A stretch of DNA of 64,000 nucleotides from Cryptomeria japonica (lineage: Eukaryota; Streptophyta; Pinopsida; Cupressales; Cupressaceae), in the NCBI RefSeq assembly GCF_030272615.1, contig NC_081406.1:235085922-235149921 (forward strand), written 5' to 3'. How positions within the stretch are numbered: position 1 is the first letter of the stretch; every line of letters begins with the position of its first letter. Shown here piece after piece: positions 24,609 to 36,095 of this stretch. The notes under the pieces are model-generated. The model searched no databases, was not told the DNA's origin, and saw only the letters and a list, made by a program, of their open reading frames with translations. The position numbers and the translations under genes are program-made.

Positions 24609-25871
24609 ATGAGGGAACTTACTCATCAACTCACTCAGTCTGAGCAAGCCTATGATGATCTTATGGTCAAATATAAGGCCTCTCAAGCAAAAAGAAGAGA
24701 ACATGATAAAAAACTAATGGAGCTATCTAAAAATAGTTCCTCTGATGAAGTAGACATGGAAGCCCTGATTCAAGAAGTAGAAAAGCTGAATGAATCCAAT
24801 TCCAACCTGAGAAAAGAATTGGAAGGACTGACTATTAGAATGTGCCAAGAGCTTGAGAACCGGAGGAAAGCTGAAGATTTGGTAAAAGACAAAGATCATG
24901 AAAAATCCAAGCTGAAGCAAGAGATCAGCACACTAACTGCTCAACTCCATGCGATCAAAGTAGAAAAGGAAGACATGCAAGGAGAACTAGACATTGCCAT
25001 CTCTGAGAATAAAAACCTGATGGAAACAAATGCTGCTATTTCCGAAGAACTCTCTGAGTCAAAGGAAATACTTGGTAAGTTCAACAAAAGTACTGTTAAG
25101 CTAGAGAAAAAGATTGAATCTGCCAAACCTGTCAATAATACTGATGGACTTGGTTATTTTGGTCATGAGGAAGGTGAGACCTCTAGTACAAATGATGGAG
25201 CATTGAAGAAACAACTAGCATCAAAGGATAAAGGTAAGTAAAAGTTTAAACCTGTTTGCTTTAACTGTCTTAAAGAAGGACATACTGCTAATGTATGTAG
25301 GAGTAAGGCTTATAATAATTTTCCTTATTTTCTAAATGATAAGCCTAGAACCTATAGATTCAATGGTAACTGTTATGCATGCAACAAGTTTGGGCATAGA
25401 GCATCTGAATGCAAGTCTTTTATGAACAACACTGGAAGATATCCTTAGAGGACTCAAGGAGTTGGTTCAGAACCTTTTGTGAACCAGAATCACAATCGGT
25501 TTAATGCCTTTAATCATCAGTCAAGAAGAGGTGGCTATCAAGTGGCAACCAGATGGAGAGCAAACTATTTGATCTATCATGGTCATGGTCACACAACTAC
25601 AACATGCAGGAGGAAGAATGGTAACATGAATAATGGACCTTGGAGAGCACTTAGAATGGTCTGCTATCATTGCAACAAACCGGGTCACATTGCCAGATTC
25701 TGTAGAACAAGAAAGAACATATTGGATGACATACCAGTCACTCTAGAAGGAAAGATTGATATTGACATTGTTCAAGCAGATATGAACAAAACCTGGAAAA
25801 AGAAACCAACAGTATTGCAAGAAGAACCGGTTTCTACACCTAGTGTGGAAATAATGGAACCGAAAAACTAA
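24609..25871 (+). pseudogene. Element B ORF1: coiled-coil and zinc-knuckle gag-like protein
   Basis: ATG 24609 opens a frame of 421 codons to the TAA at 25,869-25,871, interrupted by only two stops (near 25,239 and 25,447) and no frameshift. Residues 1-190 form a long coiled coil (EVEKLNESNSNLRKELEGL and similar heptads). A linker with DGLGYFGHEEGETSS follows. Then come CFNCLKEGHTANVC (about residue 215), CYACNKFGHRASEC (about 254), a degenerate third copy (YHGHGHTTTTC) and CYHCNKPGHIARFC (about 350). The tail contains KTWKKKPTV. The role is presumably RNA binding and particle assembly, as for Gag, but there is no UBN2-type Gag domain in front. Confidence 0.8.
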
Positions 25872-26314
25872 GCATTAGAAAAGCTTAGGGGGAGAAAATT
25901 GTGAAACACTACAAACCCCCAGTTTACACTGGTAAAAGACCTTAACTAGTATGTGATACCTGTCATTTGGCAGAAGACCGGAAATGGTAATAGGCAAATT
26001 AGGGTTTACACCCTAATGGTGGAGCATTTATTATGGTAGGTGAGGAATATGTTTGAAAGGAATTTTCAAATCATTTCTCACTATCATTTTTTGAGCAAAG
26101 AAGTTTTTCAAGTGCAGAGTGAAGAAAAAGTGATTTGTGTTGTGATTCAACAAAATCTCGAAACCCTAAAGAAGATTTAGAAGAAAATATCAAACGGTCA
26201 AGAGAAGAACTCAAAGTGGTGATTCAGCAACCGATGAAGTGGAAGGTGAAGTGGAATTTCCAAGCCCTAAATTATCGATTTCTGAAAGGTATTTCTTGAG
26301 TTTTATGTTTTATC

Positions 26315-29300
26315 ATGGCTTCCGCATAGCATGATAGTTCTAGTGCAACTGTCGATTCTATGGATTTCATACAATGAAAGTCAAAATATAATACCTTGTC
26401 TCAAGTACCGGCTAGTGTTATAGTAAAAGAAGGGATTTCAGATTATATAGATTGTAAAATTAAAGACCTAGGGTCTCTCATAATCCATTCTCAGCTAGGT
26501 CTATTCTATGGGAAGGATAAAAAGATCAAACCGGAGTATAGCATCTTGGAGAAGAAGAAGCTTCACAATGCGGTTTTCTTCCTAGAGAATTTCATAGATG
26601 ACCACATTCAAATCATTCTGAGCAGAGTTCATGGTGACAAGATGTATTTTGAGAGAACACATGATATCACACTACAAGCTATTCAGGCCATCACCGATTT
26701 TTGAAATACAGGGGAAGTGCCAGCCCTAAGGAAGGTTAGCAAGACTGAAATGTCCAAGCTCACCAGTTCAATGAGTGACTCAGGTGGCATGACCATCAAC
26801 TCAATCAAGGATGATCTGGTCAAGTATGCCTGCATGGTGATAGGCTACTAGATGTTCTCTGCTAGTAGAATTAACTCTCTATCTGTTGTACTAGTTAATG
26901 TCACTTACCGGATTATCAAAGAAGATGCATCGTTTGATCTATGCATCTGTATGCAAAGACAACTTATGTTGAATCTTAATTCAATCAAACAAGACAATGC
27001 ACTAAGATTCAAGTTTGGACAACTACTAGTAGGGTTATTCTTCTACTTCCAAGGTTATTTCCCAGGAGTTGGAGATATTCTGTGGTCTACCGACCAACCA
27101 GTTACCAAGCAGATCAAAGAGAGCTTGCAAGTAGTTGGAACCAGTTACCCTGATGTAGTGAACAAGTACTTTGATGAGTTCAGAAGCAAGATGAGCCTAA
27201 TGATGAGGATATCCAGTGACATTGTCAAGAAATATGAAGAGGATATCTACTTTATCATCAAAGTGGATGAATGCATAATGGAGGCTGTTGAGCCTAGATA
27301 GGAAGAAGTAGAGCCTATGGGCTATGAGGTGATGTATGATATGTTGGATGGGTATGCTTCTACCCTAATTGCCTCACCCCTAGATCCTAAGGCAAAGAGA
27401 ACCGGCACCTATTTGGAAAGGGTTGCACCGGTTGTAGAACCCCCTGAAAAGAAAGGAAAGGTAGTGCCTTCAGCATCGGCACCAGTTACTACAGCTAGTC
27501 CCAAAGTGACCAAGCGGTCACCTGCAAAGAAGAAACCAGAAGTGGCACCTACCAAATTCTTCGAGAGGAAGAGGAAGACAAGGAATAACTCACCGGACTC
27601 AAAAGAAACTGTGTCTGAAAAAAAATCCAAGAAGACAAGGCAAACAAGGAAAAAGACAAAGAATGAACCGACATCATTGGCACTGGTAAATATAGACATT
27701 TCTAACTACAAAACTTTGACACATTGTCAAAAAATTATCAAAAATATTAGGAGAAAAGTGTTGAATGATTTGATTGATTGTTTTGATGATTTCAATGATG
27801 ATGAAAAGGAAGCAGTTGAACAGGAAATCATTAGGTATTTATGTGTTAATGACCGATTGCCTTAAAAAATTAGATCTGAGACACTGGATTCTTTGTAAAA
27901 TTCTTTAAACAATAAATGGCGCATTGCCATAGAAAAGGAATAGGAAATGAGGGAGAAAATATTTGCTTAACATTTTCCTGATGTATCAAATTCAGAACTT
28001 TACGAAGTTATGAATAAATACAAAGGCCTCTTCTTCATGAGAAGAAGAAGACTCCTGTTACTAGAAGGAAAGGGTCAAGAAGTGATCAAGAATACACATA
28101 CTCTTTCTCAAGAAGCTCTTAAGATGCATCAAGTGGCTGAAGCCAACAAGAAGGCTGAGCAAGAACCGGCAATAACAAAACCGGATGAAGTGTTTGATAA
28201 TGAAGGAAACCCGGTTACTGAACCTATAGACATGATTGATGTTGATGCTCTAGATGTAGAGGATGTTGCTCAAGGTACACCATCAGAAGCAACAGGACAG
28301 GAGAAGTAGGCAGAACAGGTAGAAAAGAAAAAGGAAGCAGAGGACAAAAAGGAAGAAGCAAAGAAGCAAGTGGAGGAGAAGAAAAAGAGAGAAGAAGAGG
28401 AGAAGAGAAAGGAAGCGGAGAAGGAGAAAAAGAAGGATAAAGAGGAGAAGAGGAAAAAGCAAGAGGAGAAAAAGAAGAAGGATGAAGAGGAGAAGAGGAA
28501 AAAGGAAGAGGAGAAGAAGAAGAATGAAGAAGAAAAGAAGCAAAAAGATGAAGAAAAGAAAAAGGCAGAGGAGAAGAAGTAGCAAGAAGAGGAGTAGAAG
28601 AAAAAGGATGAAGAAGAAGAGAAGGAGAGGAAATAAGAGAAAAGGAAAATAGAAGAAGAGGAAAAGAAAACAATAGAAGAGGAAAAGTTAAGAGCTATAG
28701 AGAAAGAAGAAGTGGCAAAAAGCACTCAGATGGAGACTCCAAAGGCAATCGATAATCAAGCCAAACTGGCTGACCTCACCAGTCCTATTGACCTCCAGTC
28801 TGCAAATGAAATGGAGCTTCTATAGAGAATTAAGGTTTCTCAAGAATGCCTTGAAGTGATAAGGAGGAAGAAGGAGCAAGATTTGATCCAAGCTATGGTG
28901 GACACTCTTACTGGTTTATTACCTAGCACAAACCTCCCCAATACTGATTCATCACTGGCACAATTGAATCTCTTATGCACAGTAGTGGATGATTAGGTGC
29001 AGAGCATATAAGAGGTAGCAGAGGCAAATGCCAAGAAAGAGCATCAAAAGGCTCTCAAAATTGCCCTGGTGAAGAAGCTAAATGAGCTCTGGTCCGATCT
29101 GCAAACCAGTAAGATTTGCCAACCCCATCTCTTCTGTGATGATGTGCTTGTACAGAAGAAAAAGCTACAAATTGACTTGTAGTTATACATGAGCACCTTC
29201 AGGCCACCATATGACTCCTTTACAGCTTATGGGCAAACCGTTCACCGGTTTCATATCCAGTCTACCAAAATACAGTTGGAAATCAGCAACTGGACTCGAG

Positions 29301-29548
29301 ATTTGCAGGAACTCCAACTGGTTCTACTCCCATGCCTGCAGATACTTCAGAAATGTTATCTCAATCTGGATGCCTTAACGGTGACTCAAGAGATGAGGAC
29401 AATAAACACCATGGAAGAATAGGTCTCCCAGATGTAGACACAGAAAGAAGTGGCTACCTCCCTACTTGAGTCCTAGTCCTTATCTATGAAACAATTTTTG
29501 CAGGACTTTAAATCATTTTTTGACAAGTTTTATTCTTTATTGTCATAA
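26315..29548 (+). pseudogene. Element B ORF2: 1,078-codon unknown protein conserved in A, B and D
   Basis: From ATG 26315 (MASA...) to the TAA at 29,546-29,548 one reading frame continues for 1,078 codons. About twenty stops interrupt it, most of them TAG, but there is no frameshift. Residues 1-340 form the conserved region: IQIILSRVHGD, SASRINSLS, VTYRIIKEDASFDLC, LRFKFGQLLVGLFFYFQG (about residue 229), STDQPVTKQIKESL, YEEDIYFIIKVDE, then EPMGYEVMYDMLDGYAS. A Lys/Ser/Thr-rich basic stretch follows (about 375-460; KKSKKTRQTRKKTKN). Next is a long Lys/Glu coiled coil (about 665-800), and finally a helical C-terminal region. No retroelement enzyme motif is visible. The family is not recognised; a remote link to plant transposon-associated domains is possible but unproven. 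Confidence 0.75.
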
Positions 29549-29613
29549 ACTCTTATTCTTTTAATACTAATGAAACAGGGGTTGGTCTATAATATTTTTT
29601 TGTCATTGTTGGC

Positions 29614-29806
29614 AAAGGGGGAGAAGTATAAATTTTGAATTTTTTGATGTAGAGTTTCATGTTAAGAAGTAGTATACATTGTATTTTCTGCAAAAGGGAT
29701 AGTGTATATGCTTAGGGGGAGTAATTTTGATTATGGCAATTTTTGTTGTAAAACACTTAGATGTCAAAATTTCCTAAGTGTTGCCATCAATGCCAAAGGG
29801 GGAGAT
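29614..29806 (+). promoter_or_regulatory. Element B polypurine boxes
   Basis: CAAAGGGGGAGAAG (near 29,613), TTAGGGGGAGTAA (near 29,712) and AAAGGGGGAGAT (29,795-29,806) precede the 3' LTR. The last is the likely plus-strand primer. Confidence 0.78.
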
Positions 29807-30911
29807 TGTTGGCATTTTTTATGATTATGTTGTGATTGTCATTGATGGACACACACTTGCATTGAGATCACTTTTATATGTATGAGTTATGCTCAAACGA
29901 CAATTGTTCCTAACTGGTATGATGCATTATAGTCCTTAGACTATTAGTGTTTTGCAGAAAGTGTTTATTGATCTGAAGTGGTATGTTGACCCCAAGCGGT
30001 TTGAGCATCTCAAGTGGTACGAAGGATCAAAGCGGTAGAACACATATTTCCCTGTCTTCATTGTTGTCAAATCGGCAACCGGTATTTTGTATGAACCAGT
30101 AATACTCTGTGATGAGTTACCAACTGACATTTTGTGATGAGTTACCATCCATCGATTGTTTGACGGTGCCGACACTTCAATGGTGCTTTTTGTGTCATGT
30201 TACAGAATATGTCTAGATGCATTGAACCTAGGAAATTGTATTGTAATCCTATTGGACTGACATGAAATCAGATTCCTTTATAAGGACATCATGTCTAGGG
30301 TTTTAGGTTGTTTCTAGGGTTTAAGGTGGTTGATGAGTTAGAGAGAGTGTGAATGTGTAGAAGACTGAAGTAATGTTGGAATGCATTAGGAATGAACTAT
30401 CAAGGATCTAACCAAGCAATCTGTGCTATTTGCTAGATCACTCACTTGTTGATTACTCACATCTTCAACAAGTCTGAAGCCCTTAACCGAGTAGGCCCAA
30501 AAGCCTTTTATAAATCCTCTAACAAGGTGGTTCACATGTGTGGATCTAAAATCCTCTAGCAAGGTAGTCTTTAATCGGACTTATCTCCTAACAGAGATTG
30601 ATATTCCTAACAAGATCTATTCTGGTAAAGAACATTGTATGACCTTAACTGGTCTGGTTCGTATTCTGCAGATAGTTACTTGTCAGTTCCATCTCACCAT
30701 GGTTTTTCCCATGTGGGTTTCCACATCAAAATCTCTTGTGTTATGGCATTTGTTTTTCTGTGGGTGAATGCATTATTTTCTATTTTGTTTACATGTGTGC
30801 TAACCGGTTTGTTTGCTAAACTATTTTATCAGTTTACTGTTAGTCTAGCAAAGTGTTTAAGTACAGTGAGTTTTGGCATAGTAATTCACCCCCCCCTCTT
30901 AGTATTCATCA
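29807..30911 (+). repeat. Element B 3' LTR
   Basis: It matches the 5' LTR of B with scattered, mainly transition, differences and ends TTCATCA before the target copy ACAAT. Confidence 0.92.
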
Positions 30912-30916
30912 ACAAT

Positions 30917-31191
30917 ATGCCTCAATGCATATACATTCCCCTTTTTGTAATATTGTTTTGCTAATGGCCATAGTAGAATAATATTGTGGGTTCAAATCCC
31001 AGCGTGGTTTTTCCCATTTGGGTTTCCATGTAAAAATCCTGGTGTTATGATTTTGTGATTGTTTATCTTGTGTTTTTACACTTTACTTTCTTGCATATGC
31101 TTCCAATGGTTTGAGATTAAGTCATAAAATTACTTTACCTATAGATCACTGATTCACCCCCCCCCCCTCTCAGTGATCCTTGATTCCAACA
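30917..31191 (+). repeat. Element A 3' LTR, right part
   Basis: ATGCCTCAATGCATATACATTCC continues the A LTR exactly where the left part stopped, through the GGCCATAGTAGAATAATATT block and the C-rich tract, and ends CCAACA. A host-side AATCC follows. Confidence 0.9.
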
Positions 31192-33960
31192 AATCCTTCC
31201 TAGGATAAAAAAAACCTTGGAATATTTTTTGCACTAACACAACTCCTATTACTATTTTGTTCATATTATTCCAAACTATGCTAAATATGATTTGTTGGTA
31301 ATGGAGCTTTATTATCTTAGGACTAAATGATAGGAATTAGAGAAAAATATGACTAGCATCTCCAAATTCAATTTGAAGGTGATGTCGAGATCATCTTCCA
31401 CTTTATGCCTATTACACGATAAGGAACTTGGAGAACATGGAGAACAATTAGGGTACCACAAGGAACTCTACAAGTTCCCCACTAAAGACTTGCACCAACT
31501 TTTTACCTAGCTCTTTCTTTTTCTCCTAGCATGTTCTTTTGTTAAGCTTGTATCTATATTATGATATTGTATCTTTGACTCTCTATGTTGTTAATGTGTT
31601 GGTGATAGTCTATTTACATGTTTTTCTACCTTTGGCCCCTTTTTTATAAGGATAATGCCCTTGTTATTCTACTTTTAATATCAAAAACATCTTAGGTACT
31701 TGGATCCTTGGCATTTTTTAAATTAATATATAATGATAAAATGGGTTATGTTATTATCAATGTAGTTTTAAAATTACCCATTCAACACAATAATTCCTCT
31801 AATATATTTTTCACAAATAGAGAAGAGGGACCAATAGTGGAGTGGAGACATATAGTGGGTATAGGAGATGACCAAATTGGGCCCCATTATTGGAGTAATG
31901 AAATAACCATATGATATTTATATCAACCCCAAAATGTATTTCATAGATCTATAAAGAAAAAAATCATGTAATGCCACCTGAGTGCACCAACAAAATGTAA
32001 CTTAGTGCATTACTAGATCAATCTTTTTTTTTTGGCGGGGGAGGGGGGGGGGGGGCAGTTTTTACACCTTAACAAAAAGCATGCTAATTTGGCATTAGAT
32101 TTGAGTTTATAAACTTGAAACCAAATAATTTATAAAAAAAGGGAACTTGACAAGTAAGTTATTGTACAAAATTAGGAAAGACACAAAATTAGAGTGTTCC
32201 ATTATTAAACGCTTACCTTACCTTATTTTAGATATCTACACATTTACAAGGACGTTACATGTAAACAAGAGTAGAACAAATAATTGAAATTTTTTCATGA
32301 AAATAGTTTCTTTTCCAATATAGATATTTTAAAGTTTTATGATTTGGATAAAATTGACCAAAACAACATGGTTTTCTATTATATGATATCAATTGTTGTT
32401 AGTAGAATAATAAATAGAATTTCATAGATATATAAATGCTAGACAAAAGAAGAGTCAGATTGTAAAATATTCTTATTTTCTAGAATTTGATTAATAAAAT
32501 TGAAAAACCAAAGGTTGTAGTATGAAGGAATTATAATATAATTAATAAAATAACTAGTCAACTTTTTTTCAAAGACAACAATGTGATATGGAAAATTCTC
32601 TCTCCAAAAGTTACAACTTTTACTTGTTTCTTTATATTATTTTGATTTTGTCCACATAATAAGTGACAAGGAAAACAATTACAAAAACAAGGAATAATGA
32701 GTACTAAATAAATGATAGAAATAAATCTAAAATAATTATTAATAAAATAAAATAATAGAGTAAAGAAGGGGAAAGAATATATAAAATATTCCACATGTTT
32801 GACTATTTTGAGAACCTATTGCTTTGAGAGAAGATAAATTTGTAACTATGAGGGAGATTTGCATGAATGGCCAAGAATCTAATTTAAAATTTTGGATTGT
32901 AAAGCAAGATAATGATGAATAAAAATGATTAAAAATTTATTAATCAAAGACAATTTTCTTTAAACTAACACCAAGGAAATAAAATCTATGAGTATAAATT
33001 CATAGGTCTATAAGTACTGACAAATTAGTTGTATAAAAATGCATGTGCCAATAACATAAAAAGTTTTCATATTTTAAATAAATAGAAATAAAGAGTGGGT
33101 ATAGAAAAAATCAAATCTCATGTTGAAATTGATGAAGACCTACAAATATGAAAAACAAAATTCCATTAAGAGTAAAGTATAATAAACAGGCTTAATGTTA
33201 GAATGTGTAAATCAATCCAAAATGTAAATTTTCAACGATTTCTTCTTAATTTCATCAAAGTTTTAAAAAATAATAATAAAGAATATACATTTTGATAGAT
33301 TAAAACATGCATTGGGAGTTTCAAAATTCAAGCTAAGAAATAAAATGAAGAGTCATACACATAGATTTCATTATTGGGTTGTTACAAAATATCTTCAATA
33401 GAAGGAACCTAGCAAGATTCAAACAAAATGGTTGTTATGTGTATAGAACATGATTTGATATTAGTGCATCACATGTGCATGCATAATGATTGTCTCAAAT
33501 TGCAATATCAATTGAATAACTGACATATCGACACAACATTAGATAAGTACAAAATATTGATTCACTAAAACATAGGAGAGATAAAAAAGTATGAAATATA
33601 ATTTGGTACTAAGGGTAGGGAAATACTAAGGCAAATCCAAGACAATTTAAGAACTTACTTGGGGTACAAATGCTAAAAATGGGCTCTAAATAAAATATGA
33701 AAAATGTGAGTGTGTAATTTTAGCATCAAATTTTACTCCAACTTCAATAGCTTTAAGATACTAGGTGATTAGCTAACTAAAGTATAAGAAATAAATTAAA
33801 TCATAAAAACTACCCAAAAGGATACAATATAGGAAATATGATCTACCTAAAAGAAAGGGAATCATTCCCCAACTAAAAGCTTATAAAATAAGCATTTATT
33901 AATGTTGGAAACTATGTACCCTTCAAAAATCATGTAATATTTTTAGATTAATTTAGTGTC
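31192..33960. other. Intergenic DNA; faint coding-like start, then AT-rich
   Basis: The first 500 bp continue the decayed sequence into which A inserted. The stretch near 31,620-31,690 (CCTTTTTTATAAGGATAATG then TTAATATCAAAAACA) resembles a LINE 3' end only loosely. From 31.7 kb the sequence is AT-rich with no gene. A T10-GGCGGGGGA-G13 tract lies at 32,024-32,055. Confidence 0.45.
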
Positions 33961-33964
33961 TATT

Positions 33965-35757
33965 GTTTTTTATTAGGATAAAATGGGTTTTGATGGACCT
34001 CGAAACCTTTACAACCAGAAAATTGGAAACAACAAATGAACTAGACTACCTAGCAGAAAACAACATGTTTTAAAAGGACTAACCTTCTGAAATTATGGGG
34101 ATGCAGAGCTTAAACCCAAAGACTACACAAACCCATATAAAAAAACCTAGAACATCCGCATGCAGCCGAACACCAGCCAAACCCTACACATAAGACATTA
34201 CAACATAGGCTGACACAAACAGATGGTCTAAATCAACAAACACTAGACCATAAAATACAAGGAACAAGGGTTTTAACCTGCACCCTTAGCCAACAAGAAG
34301 GTTTTTTCCAAGCTCCCATAACTTATAGTAGATGGTCCTGGCCACAAAAGACCATATAGCCAATACCTAACCAAAAATAAACATTGGCCAAAGTGGGCCC
34401 TTGAAAACTACTAACAACCAGCTAGTCCCAGAAAGAAACTAAAAACATAGGTTTTTTCTAGGCTCACTCAACCTTGAAAGTGGGTTTTACAAGGCTACCA
34501 CAACTTGCTAAGGCCCAGAAAATAGAAACACTACCTACATGCACAATCTGGCCAAGAGAATTTTTGCAGGCTCCCACAACTAGCAAACCATTCTAGGAAA
34601 CAAGGATAAGACTGTGAACCTAGAACCATCTACGAAGAACACCATGAGGGTTATGAACAACTCCCTCGGCTAGTAGCATGAAATGCAGTAGTCGACATGC
34701 TACCCCACACCTACTCTCCACCTCAATAGGAGAAAGGGCCACCTCTACGGGACAAGAAGGAAAATAGGTCGACATAAAAGTGGGTTTTACAAGGCTCCCA
34801 CAACCTGCTAAGGCCCAAAAGACAACATCTTGTCCTGAAAGAACAATATGGCCAAGAGGGTTTATACAGGTTCCCACAACCAACTAATATTCTATGAAAC
34901 ATTGATAAAACTGTAAACCCAAAACAATCTGCAAAGAATATCATGAGGGTTTTGACCGGTTCGCTCAACCAACAACACTAACAATAACAACTAAGAAACT
35001 CCCCCACACCTACTCTCCACCTCAATAGGACAAGAAGGAGAGCAGCCCGACTTCCCTAAGAACCCAATCTTAGCCTAGAACCCATGCCACCACTCCACCT
35101 CCATAGGAGAGAAAAACACCTCATATAGAGATCCATGACAATGGATAAGAAGAGCGTTAAAAACCTTCACCAAAGAATCAACTACGAGAGAAAAAAGAGT
35201 CCACATAGAGAAACCAATGAACAAAAGTAGCAGACCATCTAGAATAGACAAACCATCCACAAGAGTGGAATCCCCACAAAACCAAAGCAGTGAAAAACCC
35301 ATAGCAGGCCAACCACAGAAACAAAAAAACCCATACCCAAAAGGCTAGGACTTCCATCTCCAAAGCCGCAAACCATCTTGCTCACACCCAAAGCCAAGAA
35401 CACTTGCCAACACAGTCGCATCTTCTTATAACCAAACATAGCCCAACCTCCAGCACCCAAAAAAAGATTGCAGTTTGCAACACCTTCCAAGGAGAGAAGG
35501 GGAAAACTGGAAGAAAAGATCACCTCCTTCCCCATACTCAGTACAAATCTTTAGAAAACCACATCCAAGAGAAAAACAGGTGCACGAGGCTAATAAGAAA
35601 GCACATGCTAAAGGGAAAAGACCTTCTCTCAGCCCATCTGCATCACCATCCTCATCCTCTTCACCTAAGTCTTCACCCACAAAAATCATAGCTTGTCCAT
35701 TCCCAATAGCTCACTCGTTCCCACTCGTCCTTAGTATGAGGGATCTTCAGTGTCCAT
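33965..35757 (-). repeat. Unclassified repeat region with a 300-bp tandem duplication
   Basis: The base composition is less AT-rich than the surroundings. Two copies of a 300-bp unit start at 34,481 and 34,781; both open TGGGTTTTACAAGGCT, continue through CTGCTAAGGCCCA and GGCCAAGAG, and share CCCACACCTACTCTCCACCT about 225 bp in. Degenerate partial copies flank them (near 34,300 and 35,090). Read on the minus strand, the left end (AACCCATTTTATCCTAATAA) resembles a plant LINE tail, so this may be the 3' region of a LINE. No enzyme motif was found and the class is uncertain. Confidence 0.45.
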
Positions 35758-36095
35758 TGTTAGACTAGAATTATTATTTTATTTGTTTAATATTCTACTT
35801 TATGTATTAAGCCATGTTATTGTTGATGTGTCAATTGGAGAGTTAGTTGAACTCTTCAAAGATTTGTGGAAATTCCCATTTTCTACTTGGTGCATCATTC
35901 TTGCCACCTTGAGTTGGGATCTCCTATAAAAACTCAAACTAATAATTCTATATGTATATTATTTCTCAATGTAAATCTCAATCTATTACCATCAATCTCC
36001 TTATAGATTTCTTATAACTTTGTGTTCTTGATTTGTGTTATATTCTCATGGAATTGATTCTTTCTCTCCTCTAGATCAATCCTCCCACATCAACA
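35758..36095 (+). repeat. Copia-type LTR, 338 bp
   Basis: It starts TGTTAGACTAG and ends CACATCAACA directly before TGGTATTAGAGATTCC, a diverged tRNA-iMet PBS. A TATA-like CTCCTATAAAAACTC lies near 35,917. No second copy occurs in the window, and the sequence after the PBS is too decayed to show gag or pol, so this is the 5' end of a degenerate element. Confidence 0.65.

Larger units (their letters stand above)
23441..30911 (+). mobile_element. Element B: complete non-autonomous Sirevirus-like LTR retrotransposon
   Basis: The two LTRs are 1,104 and 1,105 bp and about nine-tenths or more identical by eye. The element starts TGTTGGCATT and ends TTCATCA. Target copies are GCAAT (23,436-23,440) and ACAAT (30,912-30,916), and the disrupted A LTR sequence rejoins perfectly around them. 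The 5.26-kb internal region holds a PBS, ORF1 (coiled coil plus zinc knuckles) and ORF2 (long unknown protein), and no protease, integrase, RT or RNase H. With both ends and both ORFs present it is the best reference copy of this family in the window. Confidence 0.92.
9224..31191 (+). mobile_element. Element A: non-autonomous Sirevirus-like LTR retrotransposon, hosting three later insertions
   Basis: The element starts TGTTGGCAATTG and ends GATTCCAACA, so it has TG...CA termini with a short inverted repeat (TGTTGG/CCAACA). It is flanked by AATCT (9219-9223) and AATCC (31192-31196), a 4-of-5 match as expected for an old target duplication. Removing the nested copia element C, the gypsy solo LTR and element B leaves two LTRs of about 933 and 948 bp around about 3.9 kb of internal sequence. 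The internal part holds a tRNA-iMet PBS, ORF1 (coiled coil and zinc knuckles), ORF2 (unknown protein) and a polypurine tract. No pol domain is visible. It is the host of the other insertions and therefore the oldest of this nest. Confidence 0.85.

Noticed and set aside
28224-28725. Long minus-strand open frames rich in Ser, Leu and Phe
   Set aside because: They are the complement of the Lys/Glu purine tract in B ORF2 and have no independent support.
31615-31700. LINE-like 3' end after element A
   Set aside because: It resembles a LINE tail only in general form (TTTTTTATAAGG then TTAATATCAAAAA). There is no poly-A and no RNase H upstream.
35404-35768. Overlapping plus and minus frames of about 90-98 codons
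   Set aside because: Neither has a domain, and they reflect the less AT-rich repeat region ending at the 338-bp LTR.
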